Source of the DNA: Telmatactis stephensoni
Lineage: Eukaryota > Cnidaria > Anthozoa > Actiniaria > Isophelliidae
DNA length: 64,000 nt
Assembly (NCBI GenBank): GCA_029948255.1
Contig: JALIZF010001847.1
Location: 434,001 to 498,000 of the forward strand
Direction of reading: 5' to 3'
Part shown: piece by piece, positions 1-14,100 of the stretch
Layout of the letters: each line of letters opens with the position of its first letter
Numbering within the stretch: position 1 is the first letter of the stretch
The notes under the pieces: model-generated
What the model was told of the DNA's origin: nothing
The model's database searches: none
The model's input: the letters and a program-made list of their open reading frames with translations, nothing else
Program-made: the position numbers and the translations under genes

Positions 1-12
1 TTTTGTGATCAG

Positions 13-191
13 ATTGCCATGGAGGTATCCCAACCCTTGGTGGTAATGCAAATGGTGCATGTTGTGCATTTCCATTCATTTACAAAGGCACTGTATACAA
101 CCAATGCACCACGGTGGACTCCTTGGACAAATGGTGCTCGACCACACCTATTTATGACGTCGACAAACAGTGGGGACTGTGTTTATGGTAA
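13..191 (+). CDS. Fibronectin type II domain exon (gene runs off the left edge)
   Basis: Frame 3 encodes a recognisable fibronectin type II module. It has the start motif GNANGACCAFPF, then the pattern YKG, Y..CTT, WCSTT and YD.D..WG.C, with the four domain cysteines in place. The exon probably begins after the acceptor TCAG at 9-12, because the same frame has a stop just before it. It ends either at a GT donor at 188 or at the TAA at 189-191, only a few codons after the last domain cysteine. FN2 modules bind collagen or gelatin and occur in secreted or membrane proteins. Nothing else of this gene is in the window, so the full product is unknown. An isolated pseudo-exon is possible. Confidence 0.7.
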
Positions 192-499
192 ATCAGATCA
201 ATAAAGCATTGCTCAGAAGGGAATTAAGGTATCAGGATACGTTTCGGACACCTATGTCTTTATGCCTTCAACAAGGCGTACGCTTTACAATATTTTATAT
301 AGGAAAGTATACATTTTCTGAAACCTGAATATATTTAGTTTCAAATATGCTTTTTTATTATATGGCTAGATAATTTCCTGAATTCTGGAATTCTGATTGG
401 CTAACGCATGTATTTTGCCATATCAGGACCGCTATCCCGGATGAAAAGAAACGTTTTGGCAATTGGTTTAGCGGGACTTCTCAAAGCCATATAATAAAT

Positions 500-643
500 A
501 AGTTATTAACCTCGTTTGCTCGGTCTGTATGGGAAAATATCAGACCTCGGTCTTTTTGTACAGACTCCACTGCGCTGGGTCCGTATTGTCAAGACCTCGG
601 TCTGATATTTTCCCATACAGACCTCGCGCTCGGTTATTAACCC
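500..643. repeat. Foldback MITE
   Basis: The arms AGTTATTAACCTCG and, inverted, CGCTCGGTTATTAACC enclose a longer inverted repeat containing GGTCTGTATGGGAAAATATC. There is no coding potential. The hairpin shape points to a non-autonomous DNA transposon remnant. Confidence 0.6.
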
Positions 644-967
644 TTTAATATTATTAGGTTGTTCACTGTAGAAAATGTTAGGGGGTATAAGTGGAATTTG
701 ACCATAATGCGTTCGAAATATTTCGATTGAACATGGAATTTCAATCGGTTATGCTTGTCAAAAACATTCAAACAAACTCTCTCGACAATGATCTAAAATA
801 GTTTCTTATTTTACTGATAACTAAAACTACGCCAACGTTCATTAATCAATTTTAGAATTTAGGGCCATAACGTTTTAACGAAAAACGTATATCAAGAATC
901 TGAAACACCCAGTTTTAAATCATTTTCTCGAGTATTTTTCATCAACATTATTAACATTCCATCTGCA

Positions 968-1165
968 TTGGATGTTACACGGTGCAATATTTCCAGCAAT
1001 ATATCTGGCAATGGCTTTCCCCAACAAGCTGCACTAGCCATTGCCGGGGGCGTTACACGTCACAACGCCGAAAGATGTTGTTTCAATCGTTTGCTCGCAA
1101 TGATTTTGCGCGATGCAGGGTGTGTCACGCGCTGTTATGGTTCGTGCAACATCGCACCGTGTAAT
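968..1165. repeat. Inverted-repeat element with TTACACGGTGC ends
   Basis: The left end has GTTACACGGTGCAATATTT and the right end has its imperfect inverse, GCACCGTGTAATTAT. Related pieces with TACACGGTGCAA occur near 37626 and 59459. It is probably a degraded MITE family. The short open frames across it are not convincing genes. Confidence 0.5.
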
Positions 1166-2199
1166 TATAACAGCGTCTTTGTGCCCCCTTATATTTCTGT
1201 AATAAAAAAGAGGGGATAACAGGACCTGGATGGGTAATCCGTATGAGGGTAGTTAAATTTAAGCAATCAAATTGTTCAGTTCATTGTTTGTAGTCAGTTG
1301 ATTGAGTTCGGCCAATTTTTTTCCGGTAGTCAGTTATTTTATATATAGTTGTTTGTCGTTAGTCGGTTAATCCCATCCAGAACCTTTTATACTAAAAGAC
1401 CATATTGGAAAGCTACATTTATTCAGCTTTCAGGAAATGTATGCTCGCTTTATGAAATACTATGAGGCGTAGGTGCTGTTTAATTCTAATGAATTGGGGA
1501 CCGAAACGTATCCTGATCCCTTAAGGCGCATATGCACACATGTGCACGACGTAACTTTTAGTCATGTCATTGAAATTACCCTTTGTACCCTTTGAGAGCT
1601 TCGTTCAGCTCTCAAGCCAGTCGCGCGCGAAACGGCACAGGAAAATAAAGTCGCAGCGTGTGACACCCAAAAAACATCTTGCATGAAACGTCACGTAACG
1701 AAACTTATTAGGATAACCACGTGACAAAACGTATTGCAAGTTTCACTCTTGGTGATTTTTTTTTTGATTTCCTAAAAATATCAAATTTCTTTCGAGTAAT
1801 AGTAGTGAATTCCTATTCATGTTCCTTTTTGAGTAAAACATGATTATCCTATATTCTATTCCTTCAGTAGCCCCTCTTTCAGTTTTTGACGAGGCTTTCG
1901 CTCTTATTTTAGACCTGGTGAAGTAACAGAAGAAGATAGCAACCAAAAAGATATTGTTGACAATCCTAACTTATTAGGATTATTGAATATTTTATTTCTA
2001 AAAAAAGATATACATATATACGAAGAAAAGTGAAACTTAAAATGGTAGTAATCGACTTCTAAGATTGTCTCCTTTAGAAAATAGTCTATAACTGGTATTA
2101 CAATGCTTAAACATATGGCGTCTGTACGTACTGACTGCATGTATTTAATTTGTAACTGTTTAGCCTTTTTATATCATAACATGTGAAGTTCACATTTTG

Positions 2200-5100
2200 T
2201 TAAAAAGATCGCTTCTTCCGCCTGCTCCCTGACTGTGCTTGGCCAACAGCCTGTTGTCCTGTTGAATCAAACAACATTAAAATTGTAATAGAAAGCAAAT
2301 TGTTGTGTAAATTACGATGTATCAAATTTGAAAATAAATGGAATTGAATTGTCTTAAAGACTTGTTAAAACATCTGAGTAATACCTTGCTGCTGAAGATT
2401 GTTTAGAGAACGTCCTTGTGGAATTGCTGATTGACCCATTCCTTGCAGACCACCTGCCATACCTTGTAGATTGCTTGACATACCCATTCCTTGCTGAAGC
2501 GCACTTCCTCCCATTCCTTGAACTCCCCGGAAACCTCCTGCCATGCCCATTCCTTGTTGGAAGGCACCTTGTCCCATCCCTTGAAGTCCACCGGCCATGC
2601 CACGAAAACCTCCTGCCATGCCCATTCCTTGCTGGAGAGCACCTCTTCCCATTCCTTGAAGTCCACCAGCCATGCCCATTCCTTGTTGGAGGGCACCTCG
2701 TCCCATTCCTTGAAGACCTCCTGCCATGCCCATTCCTTGTTGAAGGGCACCTCGTCCCATTCCTTGAAGACCTCCTGCCATGCCCATTCCTTGTTGGAGG
2801 GCACCTCGTCCCATTCCTTGAAGACCTCCTGCCATGCCCATTCCTTGTTGAAGGGCACCTCGTCCCATTCCTTGAAGACCTCCTGCCATTCCCATTCCTT
2901 GCTGGAGGGCACCTCGTCCCATTCCTTGAAGACCTCCTGCCATGCCCATTCCTTGTTGGAGGGCACCTCGTCCCATTCCTTGAAGACCTCCTGCCATGCC
3001 CATTCCTTGTTGGAGGGCACCTCGTCCCATTCCTTGAAGACCGCTCGCCATCCCCATTCCTTGTTTGAGAGCTCCTTGTCCCATTCCTTGCAGTTGACCA
3101 CCAAGGCCTTTAGCTTGGTTAAACGCACCCATCCCAGCACCTTAAAGCAATATCAGACGTGAAGAATGCATTTTTAAAGTCTCAGAGTTTTTAAATATAT
3201 CTGATTACCTTGAAGGTTTTGAAATGCCCCCTGTCCTTGGCTCAAGGCCCCTTGTCCCATGCCCTGCAATTGTCCACCGAGTCCTTTGGCTTGATTGAAT
3301 GCACCCATTCCAGCACCTTAAAGCAATATCAAACATGAAGGATGCATATTTAAAGTTTCAGAGATTTTAAATATATCTGTTGATTAATTACCTTGAAGGC
3401 TTTGAAATGCCCCCTGTCCTTGGCTCAAGGCCCCTCGCCCCATGCCCTGCAATTGTCCACCGAGTCCCTTGGCTTGATTGAATGCCCCCATTCCAGCACC
3501 TCGAAAAAGAAGTTACATGGACATTGTTTAGCTGCTAGCCTTACGTGAAAACCAAATTAATACGTTATTTCGTGTAATAAAAATGTCAAAAGGTCTCCAT
3601 CTCAATGCTTCATTTTACCTTTCAGGTTTGAAAATGCTGATTGCCCTTGGCTCAGTGCACCTTGACCCATACCTTGCATTTGACCAGCTAATCCTTGTAC
3701 CTGAAATTAAAAGGATATATATTTTAAACAGTCTTAATTTAGTCGTTTTTGCAGTTCTCTAAAAGCTTCTGTTGTCTTTTTATTGTAGTCATTCATTTCC
3801 GCGCCTCATTTGTTGTAGATATAGCTTTTTTTAGCTCCAGAAATTTATTCCCTTTTCCCTGTCTCAGAAGACGACAGTATAAACTGAAGATTACAAGCAG
3901 ATCATCATCATACTGATAAACATAGCTAGTCAAGTGTCTGGTCAGAAACTTTTACTTAAGGGTGAATGTAAACCCAAAAATCCGTTTCATACATGATCAA
4001 GAGTTAGCAACTCATTATTTGAAAATAATTTCATTCATTTATATGTCATCTATGTGATTCGATCACTGTAAAGGAGTCCTTGAAATCCCAATGATTTTTT
4101 ATGGACGCTTTTGATGACGTATTTCAAAAGAAACTTTGTCTGCGACCGTTCGTGGCCTCAAGTCGTTGGAAGGTTTTATTTGACACATTTTTAGAAACAG
4201 TTAGCATCACGCTCTAAGGAAAAATGGTTCGTTTGTACCAATGATTACGAGATCAGAATAGTCTATTGCACTTCAGCAAGCTAAGCTAGGCTGTCGCTAG
4301 GCTTTTTGATGAAACTAACCTGTCCAAAAGCTCCTTTCCCCATTGATAAAGCACCTTGACCAGCGCTCTTTACTTGATTGATAGCTCCCATACCTTGGTT
4401 TCTAAGGTTGTTGAACTGACCCATGGCCTGCTGCTGGGCTTGATCTTTAACGAAAAAAAAGTAAAAGGGTAAGTTGAGCATGATATTTTATGTCCATATT
4501 TTATGTCTTAATAATGGTAATTGAACTGAGTGGAGTGCAATTTGGTCTAAAATCATACGAGTGATTACAAAATTGCACGACCGCGTAGCGGGAGTGCAAT
4601 TTGTTAATCACAAGTATGATTTCAGACCAAAATTGCACGACACGAAGTTTATTACCAATTAATCATATCCATTTTGAAATCTACAGTAATAATACTTGCA
4701 ATACATAGTGATAACTTGATAATGAAATGACAGGTATATTTATTAGATGGTTTTCAAGTGTTTGTACATCGTTATAAAAGAATTCGTTGCTATAACCGGA
4801 GGTGAAACTACACAAATATTTATAACCTTGCTCACGTGACCATCACATAATCTACGTCACGTCAAAATTACTGTCTTTACCGAATGCATGCTGCTCACGA
4901 CAGCTAGTCCATAGTTATAATATCAGTCTAAAACTGATTTTGCAGTTGAGTGGGTCTTCAGAGTCGATGATAAATGCTCGTCTCGTCTTCTTCATTGGTT
5001 CTTTCTGCTGTTTGTTGGCGAAGAAGTTTATTGTGCAACAGGTTGGCCGGTGGCTCACTTTGGCGCCATTCCTTGATCACCGAAACACAAAATTTTGTTG

Positions 5101-8100
5101 TCAGAATTGGACAGGATACTAAACCAGCATTGAAGCTTGGATGATACCTACTTGGATAATATTTCTCTTTGCTGGAATATATGGCATTCATCTTAGTCAT
5201 GAACTAGCATAAAACGTGCTTTGAGAAATGTAATTTTGACAAGAAACGTCTTTTTGCATGTTCTTCGATGTCAGCTCTTTGGCCGTCCTCAAGCATGCTG
5301 AAATATGGTCTTAATTAATTTTACTACACGATATTTTCCTCATTCTGTTTAGAGAACGAATTATCTGAAGTGATTTACAAGAAAATGGATAAAAATGAAA
5401 TTTTACAGTCTTTTGTCGAGATTTGTGGGCGCCATGTGTCAGTCAACGATGTTGTTGATGTCCATTTCAAGACGACAGGATTCTTGTCTTGTTGTAAATA
5501 GCAAGGAACTGTTTAGTTCAACAGCTTGTATTTTTGTTGGTAGCTACAAATTTACGTTGTGAGATATCCTGGCTTGTGTCACTGGAAAGCAAACCATTAT
5601 TTTGTTCTTGAAAAGCAGGAACTTCAATGGACTCGGTACTTGGATTGTTGATGATATGTTTGTACATAGCTTGACATTTCCAATGTCGAATGATTAGAAG
5701 GACAATGATTCTCAACAGTTATTCGTATAGCTCTGAGGAGAATTTTGTCGTCAACTGGAAACTGTAAGTTTTCAATTTTGTCCATTTTCTTGTAAAAGTT
5801 TTGCCTTTCACCTGTCTTTCCCCAGAAAATCCCCTCAAATTTTTAGTCATACTTTTAATTGGCTTTATTTTTTTCTGTGTTCTGATTGGTCAGAATGTAT
5901 GTTTCCTGCTATCTCATTGGTTGTTCAAATTGGTGCGATTAATGGCTCAAATTGATGCGATTTAGAGCAAAAAAGATGCGATTCGTGAATAAATCGCACA
6001 CTTTTTAACCAATCAGATTGCAGGATTTGTTAGTGATTTCAAAATGGATATAATTATTGTTGTAATTGCTTAGTTTTACCAAATATTTTTGTACTTACTT
6101 GCTGTACTTTTTGCTTGATCGATCATTCCCATTCCTGCACCTTTGGCTTTGTTAAATGCTCCCATCCCAGCACCTTTCGCTTTATCAACGGCAGACATCC
6201 CTGTTTTTTGTAGTTTGCCTCCAACTGCTTGGGCTTGGCTAACAGCTCCCTGACCCATTTTTGTTGCTTCGCCTGCCAAATCTTCACCCATGTCTTTGGC
6301 TTTTTCAAACTTGAGTGCAACAATTTAGTACCAAATTAATTCTTAATTACAAATTGAAGCTTATCTTCATTTTCATAAAAGCGTAGAGTTTGGGCTTCCC
6401 ATAAGAAAACTCTCAAGTATGTCACTACCTCGCATAAACGAACCATGCCAATAAACGAACAATGCCAAACGAACATTGTCAGTGGAATGTTTATGTTACT
6501 TTAATTTCCCTATATCTCTCTTCCGTCCTTCCTTTCATCTCTCCCTTTCTCCCTTCTTCCTTCCTTGTCTCGCTTGTCCCTAACTATCTTTTCGCCAAGT
6601 TCAAAATGTTCAATTACAAACTAACATATAAAAAAATATTAACACAATATACCTCCTCTATAACTTGGTCTTTGATTTTATTAAATTCCTTCTGGCCTTT
6701 TTCTATCAATTCATTTGCAATCTTCATAGCCTTTCGGTAGTACTCGGCGATCAGTGGGCGCAATTTCTCTACCAGAATCCTTACCTGTCATAAAGAAACT
6801 AAACATCAGGTCACGGTAACACCAAATGCGCTACTAAATGCCGTTTAGCAGATAAAGATCAATTGCTGATGATAATTTATCAATAGGATATCTCTGTCCA
6901 AAAGACCTCTGTGGAATACTCACGATTTCCCCATTTCAGACCACGTATCATGCGCGAGCTCTTGAGTATAAAATTCTTTGTTTGTTTTACATCCATATTA
7001 ATGTCTCTTCTCAAACGTACCTTTTATATAAACATTTTTAAAGAAATACCGGCGAGACTACTTTACGTTTACGCATATTATATATTGCTTTGTTACTTTA
7101 TTTTGTAATCTTTGTGAACTCACACGCGTCTGTTGAGTCTGTTTTCAATAAAGACATTTAGTATTATTATTAAAGAAATACCGATGAGATTGACACGTGA
7201 AGTGAATTGGGATTAAACTATGCCTAAAGTAAAGAGGTCTATTGAGCCGCAAAGTGAATTCCGTGGACTGAGTCGAATGAAACTAATCTTAACTACTTTA
7301 AGTCGATTTTAGATCTCTGAATAGTTATTCAGATTATATAAAGAGAGGCCTATATAGAAAATCATGCACATTGCCGAATGAGTACCTTGGTATTGTTAAC
7401 TTTATCGAGAAGTCCATTGATATTGCTGGTATCATAATTCGTTAATGATCCAAGCTCACCACCTATATCTCCAGCTATATCACTTCCAATACTCTTCATT
7501 TCTTTTAAAACAGTTTCTTCGAACATTTTTAAGGCTTTTAGTCCAAATGCTTTTGCTTTCTCGTAGTAACCTGATGATAAAAAGCAAAGAATTATTCAGA
7601 TGAAGTAAGGAAGGCAGGAGGTCAGGAAGGAATGCAGGAAGGACTTAAAGGAAGGAAGGAATTAAGAAGGAAGGAAGGAAGGGCGAAAGGAAGGAAGAAA
7701 GGAAGGAGGGAAGGAGGGAAGGAGGGAAGGAGGGAAGGAGGGAAGGAGGGAAGGAGGGAAGGAGGGAAGGAGGGAAGGAGGGAAGGAGGGAAGGAGGGAA
7801 GGAGGGAAGGAGGGAAGGAGGGAAGGAGGGAAGGAGGGAAGGAGGGAAGGAGGGAAGGAGGGAAGGAGGGAATACTGACTCAGCACCTCACTGACTGTAA
7901 AAGGGTCTATATAACGCGATACAAGCCTTAGTTATAGGCATTACTACCATCACTTACCCATGGCTATTTTATAGTATTTTCCTTTTATTTTTTCTTCATA
8001 AAATTTCTTTGCTTTTTCAATCAGTGGTTCTATCTAGTAAAAGTAGCCCAAATCATGGATATTACATACTAAGTACTAAAAGATGAGAGACAAACTAGAA

Positions 8101-11100
8101 GACTCAAAATAGAAAGAAGTAATATTTCTTAAACGAGAACGAGTGTTGGATTCAGAGGTTCCAAACACCGAGAAACTGATGGAAGCACGAAGCCACAGGT
8201 CAACTGCTTTTATCGTTTCGAGATGTTTCAAACCCTGATCCAGTACGAAGTGCGCAAGTTTAAGAAATGGTTTCTCAATCGCTTACAATAATTCATGATC
8301 AATAATTGATGCCTGGCTCTTAGCATAATGGTAAGTCAACGGATTGGAAAGGTTGTGGTCCGGGCTTCGATTCTCGATAAAACTGTGAAAATCTTTCAGA
8401 CTTTTTAACCTGCTTAAAATTAAACTTTGTCTAGATTTCAAAGAGTCAATAATTAATTTCTAAAAGTCCTAAAATATTAGTATTTGAAGGTACTTGAAAT
8501 ACTAACTAGGGAACAAGCGCAAGTGATTGGAGATGATGCATGCGCGTAAATTAGTTCCTAAACCATTGGTTGAGATATCTGTAATGCGTTTGAGGAAGTT
8601 CTATATAATAAACATCGCAAATATACACTTGGGCCTATCCCATGCCAACTGTACAAATGCGTCTTCTTTATCAAAAATCGAGAACAGCAAACCTTTTCAA
8701 ATGTGCCTGGGGCATGAGTCGCAGTTGCCCTCGTTGCCTCGATTTACCTTGAAGGCACTTTGGCAGGCACTGTATATGGCATACAGCCATATACACTCCC
8801 TTTCCCTCCCCTCCCCTTTCTAGGTTATGACCCCATGCTTTTGCTCGTTTTTCTCTCTTGTCGTACTAATTTACTTCAAATGCTGTACCAGTGATACAGA
8901 AAATCAGCACTGAAAGGTAAAACATACATGCACTCCAGTTATGCCAAACATGCACGACTGCATGCACATGCACATTTTAACATGCATTTATCATTAGAAT
9001 TATGATTGCCCTTTTAACAAATATTTGTTTTTACGCTTTTCGTGCATTATTACATATTATTTACGGCTATTACATATCAATGTTTATCAGTTGGTTAGAG
9101 TTATGACAATTAGTAGCTATATTAAGTTTGTATTATCGAATTTGTATTACCTTATTTTTATAAAGATCCTTAGCCTGCATTAAAATAAGTTAAAAAGTGA
9201 GGTTAGTTATCTAAAGCTGACAGAATTTTACATGCAGCTAAAATTCAGAATCATATCGTATTCTTTTCCCAGCCCTACCTTTTTAACAAGATCATCCTTT
9301 GATGTACCACCAGTTATGTCTTTCATCATGCCCATACCCTGGTTCTGGAGTCCACTTGCAACTTCCATACCTTGGCCTTGCATATTGTTAACCATACCCA
9401 TTCCTACATACGTTAAAACGGGCACAGCACAATTTAACAAGCTAAGAACTTTACTCAATAATCAGTGTGTCATTGAGTCCATTTTATTTACACAGATTAC
9501 AAGGCAAGGAAGATTTTGGGAACATTAATGATAAAGGAGGCGGAGATGTCATTTGCACATTCGATCGTTGTCATGTATCGTATATTTTAGCCAGCTAAAA
9601 ATCCTTATACACTAATTTGAAAAACTCCACCCAAAGTTATGCTGAATATTGCATGGTAAATATTGTACTTTGCAAGTCTGAAATGAATTGTGGATATGCC
9701 GGTAAGGTTGAAAAAAAGATTGCTGAGATTTGACATGAGAGGAAATGAAGAATAAACCTCGCTAGAGCCTGCGGTGGCAAAAACATCTTTTTCCATAATG
9801 CATTTTAGTCTTGAAATGTGATGCAACAAGCAATATGCAGCAAAACCAAAGACAACCATTGGCAACCTTTTTTAAAACAAGGACATAAATGATTAAGGTG
9901 CCTAACATATTCAATATCAAGTTGTTCTTCTTACCTTGTCCTTGCATTTTGTTGAACATCCCCATTCCTTGTCCTTGGAGTTTGTTCGCCATTCCCATTC
10001 CCTGTCCTTGAAGCTTGTTGGCCAATCCCATTCCTTGGCCTTGCAGTTTGTTGACCATTCCCATTCCTTGACCTTGGAGTTTGTTCGCCATTCCCATTCC
10101 TTGGCCTTGCAGTTTGTTGACCATTCCCATTCCTTGACCTTGAAGCTTGTTGACCATTCCCATTCCTTGGCCTTGCAGTTTGTTGACCATTCCCATTCCT
10201 TGACCTTGAAGCTTGTTGACCATTCCCATTCCTTGGCCTTGGAGCTTGTTGACCATTCCCATTCCTTGGCCTTGGAGCTTGTTGACCATTCCCATTCCTT
10301 GGCCTTGGAGCTTGTTGACCATTCCCATTCCTTGGCCTTGGAGCTTGTTGACCATTCCCATTCCTTGGCCTTGGAGCTTGTTGACCATTCCCATTCCTTG
10401 GCCTTGTAGCTTGTTGACCATTCCCATTCCTTGGCCTTGGAGCTTGTTGACCATTCCCATTCCTTGGCCTTGGAGCTTGTTGACCATTCCCATTCCTTGA
10501 CCTTGGAGCTTGTTCGCCATTCCCATTCCTTGACCTTGGAGCTTGTTGACCATTCCCATTCCTTGACCTTGGAGCTTGTTGACCATTCCCATTCCTTGAC
10601 CTTGGAGCTTGTTCGCCATTCCCATTCCTTGACCTTGGAGCTTGTTGACCATTCCCATTCCTTGACCTTGGAGCTTGTTCGCCATTCCCATTCCTTGACC
10701 TTGGAGCTTGTTCACCATTCCCATTCCTTGACCTTGGAGCTTGTTGACCATTCCCATTCCTTGGCCTTGGAGTTTGTTAACCATTCCCATTCCTTGGCCT
10801 TGTACTCCACCAAGTGCACCTAGACCTTGACCTTGCAATCCACTCAACATCCCAGCGCCCTTGCCAAGCATACCCATACCCTGACCTTGCAATCCCCCGC
10901 CCATGCCTTGCAAACCACCTAACATTCCAGTAGCCCGTCCTAGCATCCCTCCGCCTTGACCTTGTAATCCCCCAAGCATACCTGTACCTTGATTTAGCAT
11001 TCCTCCACCTTGGCCCTGTAATCCTCCAAGCATTCCCGAACCTTTTGCTAGCATACCTCCCCCTTGACCCTGAAGTCCGCTAATTGCTCCTGAAGCCTGA

Positions 11101-14100
11101 CCTACTCTTCCAGCTTGCCCTTGCAATCCACCAAGGGCATTCTGAACTTGTTCAGTCATGTTACTGAGTTGTTGCAACATTTCTTCCTTCGACGTTTCAT
11201 TTGTGCTGGATCCATTAACTGACTGATCAGTCGCATTAACTGTCTGGTTCACGAAATTCATAAGATTTTTTAAGTAATGCATATACTGCACAAGTTGTTG
11301 CTGCTGTTGTAGCCTCTGCTGTTGGATAAGTAATCGTTGAAAATATGCCACTCTCTTCATATCATTTACGAATGCAAGGACTTCTTGTGGTGTTCTGCTT
11401 GCTAGTCTTGGATCTGTAAAATAGGTATATTAGATGGATGACAATTTTTTGCTAAATAAATAAAAATAAGAAATCTTTAACAATAGCAATTAAAACGGAC
11501 TCAAAAGCACAAATCTTCCAAAGAAAACAAACAAACAAACAAAAACCGGGTAGCTAGGACTTCGAGGAATTTCCACGAAAAAAAGTTCCTTGAAATGAGC
11601 GCACCGTCGGCCTCAAGTTTATCAGTCATATGATGACTATTATGAGCTACCGACGTAAAATTAAGTCCTTTACCATCGTTGTCAAAGAGCAAAGGAGAGA
11701 AGGGAACGTAACAGAAGAGAGGAGAATTAAGTGACGAGCAAAGAAAATAAATAAATGAAAGAAACAAAAAAGAAAAGAATTGATAACCTACCCATTCCAT
11801 ATGGGACAACTTCACAAAGTGAAAGCTTTTTGTTATCTCCAAGAAGACGAATATGTATATACCGCCCAGTGTTGTTGCAGATAATTGTCGAGAAGTCTCC
11901 AGGATCCACAGTGTGCTTGTCTCCGCATTTCTTGTTAAACTGTCCCTCCCCTTCTTTACTATCACCAATTCTAATTTCGAAGTCTTTTAGCTGTTTTCCA
12001 ATGTCATCGTCTCGATTGGCGATATAAATTTCCTTGATCTTTGTAGAATACCCAAGGTCCAGTGACCACCACGGATCCGACTGGGTGTTGGTTAAGGAGC
12101 ATGTCTCATCTGCAAGATAATTTAAATGGTGAATTGACTGTGCACTTTTACTTCTGGTTATCATATGGATCAAAACTTTACCGGCTCTTGCTGTTTTCGG
12201 AAAAGTACCGTATAACCGCGAGTACTAACCTAGAGGTACCAAACCCGTGATTTTTACCTCTAAAGATCCTATCCACATAAGAAATGCACTTAACGGATCT
12301 CGAAGAATCACCTAACCATTAAAAATGAAACAAAAAGTACCAATTATAGTTAGTTATATTCTAACCTTTAATATATCCCTTCTCTACTTGTCCGTCTACG
12401 GCTCTGGACGAGTAAGCATCAAGACTCGTACTGGATTGTTTGGTAGTTTGGTTTACGGCAAGGTCAACTAAAATTAGACGCGTGAAAAACTGAGATGATA
12501 TTTCATTGTAGATAAATATTCATATCTTATGGTAGGGCACTAGACATTTATCGATAGTGGGCTCTCTCTTTTCGGAGGGTCTCTCGAAACCACGTAAACA
12601 ACAAGGTGGGCGAAATCATCGCCGATGTAAACACACCCTTCGAGCCTGATTATATGAGGCGGGTTGGCCCTGTTGAGAGGGCTGGCTTAACTTGCCAGAT
12701 TGTCTATAAAACACTCAAAATTTGGTCATTGCGATTACATGGGAAATGTTTAAACAAGGTCCTTAGACAGACGTACACTATCCATTAAAGCAAACGTTTT
12801 TTGTTTGTTTGTTTGTTTTGTTTTGTTTGTTTGTTTCAATAGAATACTTACTTTGATTGAAAGAGCACCCATATACCTCGGCACGCATGCAGAGAATGTA
12901 ACCGCGCCATGCTTGAGGAGCTATTCTTACGTATCGTGCAACAACACGATGAGAAAGAAAGTTGTATACTGGAGTGTCGCTGTCTGAATTTCCCTTAAAT
13001 AGCTGAAATATGGCAACTGTTTATGAACATTACTTTTATACCAGAAAACTAAATTGTGAATTATGAATATTAATTGTACGAATTGAGTGCGTGATACTAG
13101 ATTTTCACTAATAACATAATAAAATACGCATGCAGGGTCAAAGCTGAATTTATCTCAGACAAACAATGAGGTAAATACAAACACTGCCAATGAACAACGC
13201 ATTCAGCAGATGCACTGTAGCTTGATCAACTTTTATAAAGTTGCGCACTTCGCGTGAGAGTTTGTTGGAATCCAATTTTTCTAGGTCTAATACCTCATAG
13301 GTATTTATATAGGGATTTCAGGGGAGCTATACCCGGGTGCCAGAGCACTGGCTCGCGATACTGTTCATTAATCATTATCTTGGAAGAATCGCTCCATAAT
13401 AATTAACGAAAAGTAACGAGAGCCAAATCTTTGGCACGCAGGATACAGGAGCCATCTTTGTGGGTAAAAACAATGGAACGCGGTTTATGAATGATTTTTT
13501 GAACGATTTCATTTCTTATATATATTAATACCTCATCAAGAAATACTCATACCTTTTCTTTGTCATTTTCCTTGTAATGCAACCATTTAAATCCATCCAA
13601 ACTATACAACAAGTGATAACTTGTCACCCAATCGCTCGTGACTGGATTTCCTTGTGTGGCAACACCACTTATAAGCATTGCCACGCCTACAAATTATAAA
13701 ATGTATAAATATGTTTTGAAGGCAAATCTTTCAATCCCCACTTGCATAAAGCTACACTTTGAACATTCTACACACACATACTATGTTTGTAGAATGCTGA
13801 AAGTATGCTTCCAAATTCTCACCCAGATCAATCTGTAAAAATTGCATGGATATTGCACTTTTACTTGCACACCAAGCGTTCGTGTTCCATAGACGTCCCT
13901 GATGAGGCCTTAAATGGTCAGTACCATAATAAGAACTGGCCGTTATTTGATCGTCTTTGATGGTCCTTCTTGCAACACCAAGATCATAGATACATACTAC
14001 AAAAAGTAGACAATAATTCAGTGAAAATTAAAAACGCTACATTTTAGGAAGAACTTGGGATGGTCGCACACCCTAAGTACAATCAACTCGATCACTAATG

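Larger units (their letters stand above)
192..2199. other. Intergenic region with MITE-like repeats
   Basis: I see no gene here. The stretch holds a foldback repeat at 500-643, a second inverted-repeat element at about 968-1165 and ordinary AT-rich DNA. A TTTATT at 1991-1996, which reads AATAAA on the minus strand, lies about 200 bp beyond the stop of gene A and is a plausible poly(A) signal for it. Confidence 0.5.

Noticed and set aside
2365..2384. ITQMF as the sole C-terminus of gene A
   Set aside because: It is possible if the last intron is retained, but a GTATTA donor at 2384 and an acceptor at 2259 join in phase to a short exon of matching composition ending RRKKRSF, so the spliced form is preferred.
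2418..3162. Long open frames on the plus strand and a second minus frame across the gene A repeats
   Set aside because: The 54-bp period is divisible by three, so several frames stay open by repetition. Only the Gly-Met-Gln frame joins neighbouring exons with proper splice sites.
7632..7931. Lys/Gly/Arg-Glu open frame, and Pro/Ser/Leu frame on the other strand
   Set aside because: Both come from the GGGAAGGA microsatellite in an intron.
2585..10805. CRISPR-like repeat arrays
   Set aside because: The repeats are contiguous with no unique spacers, lie in coding exons and belong to a eukaryotic gene.
9936..10823. Plus-strand open frames rich in HSHSL or IPIPW repeats
   Set aside because: Shadows of the 33-bp repeat of gene A on the other strand.
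12606..12788. 60-codon plus-strand frame inside gene A
   Set aside because: It lies in an intron between the fucolectin-like and F5/8C exons on the opposite strand and shows no recognisable family.
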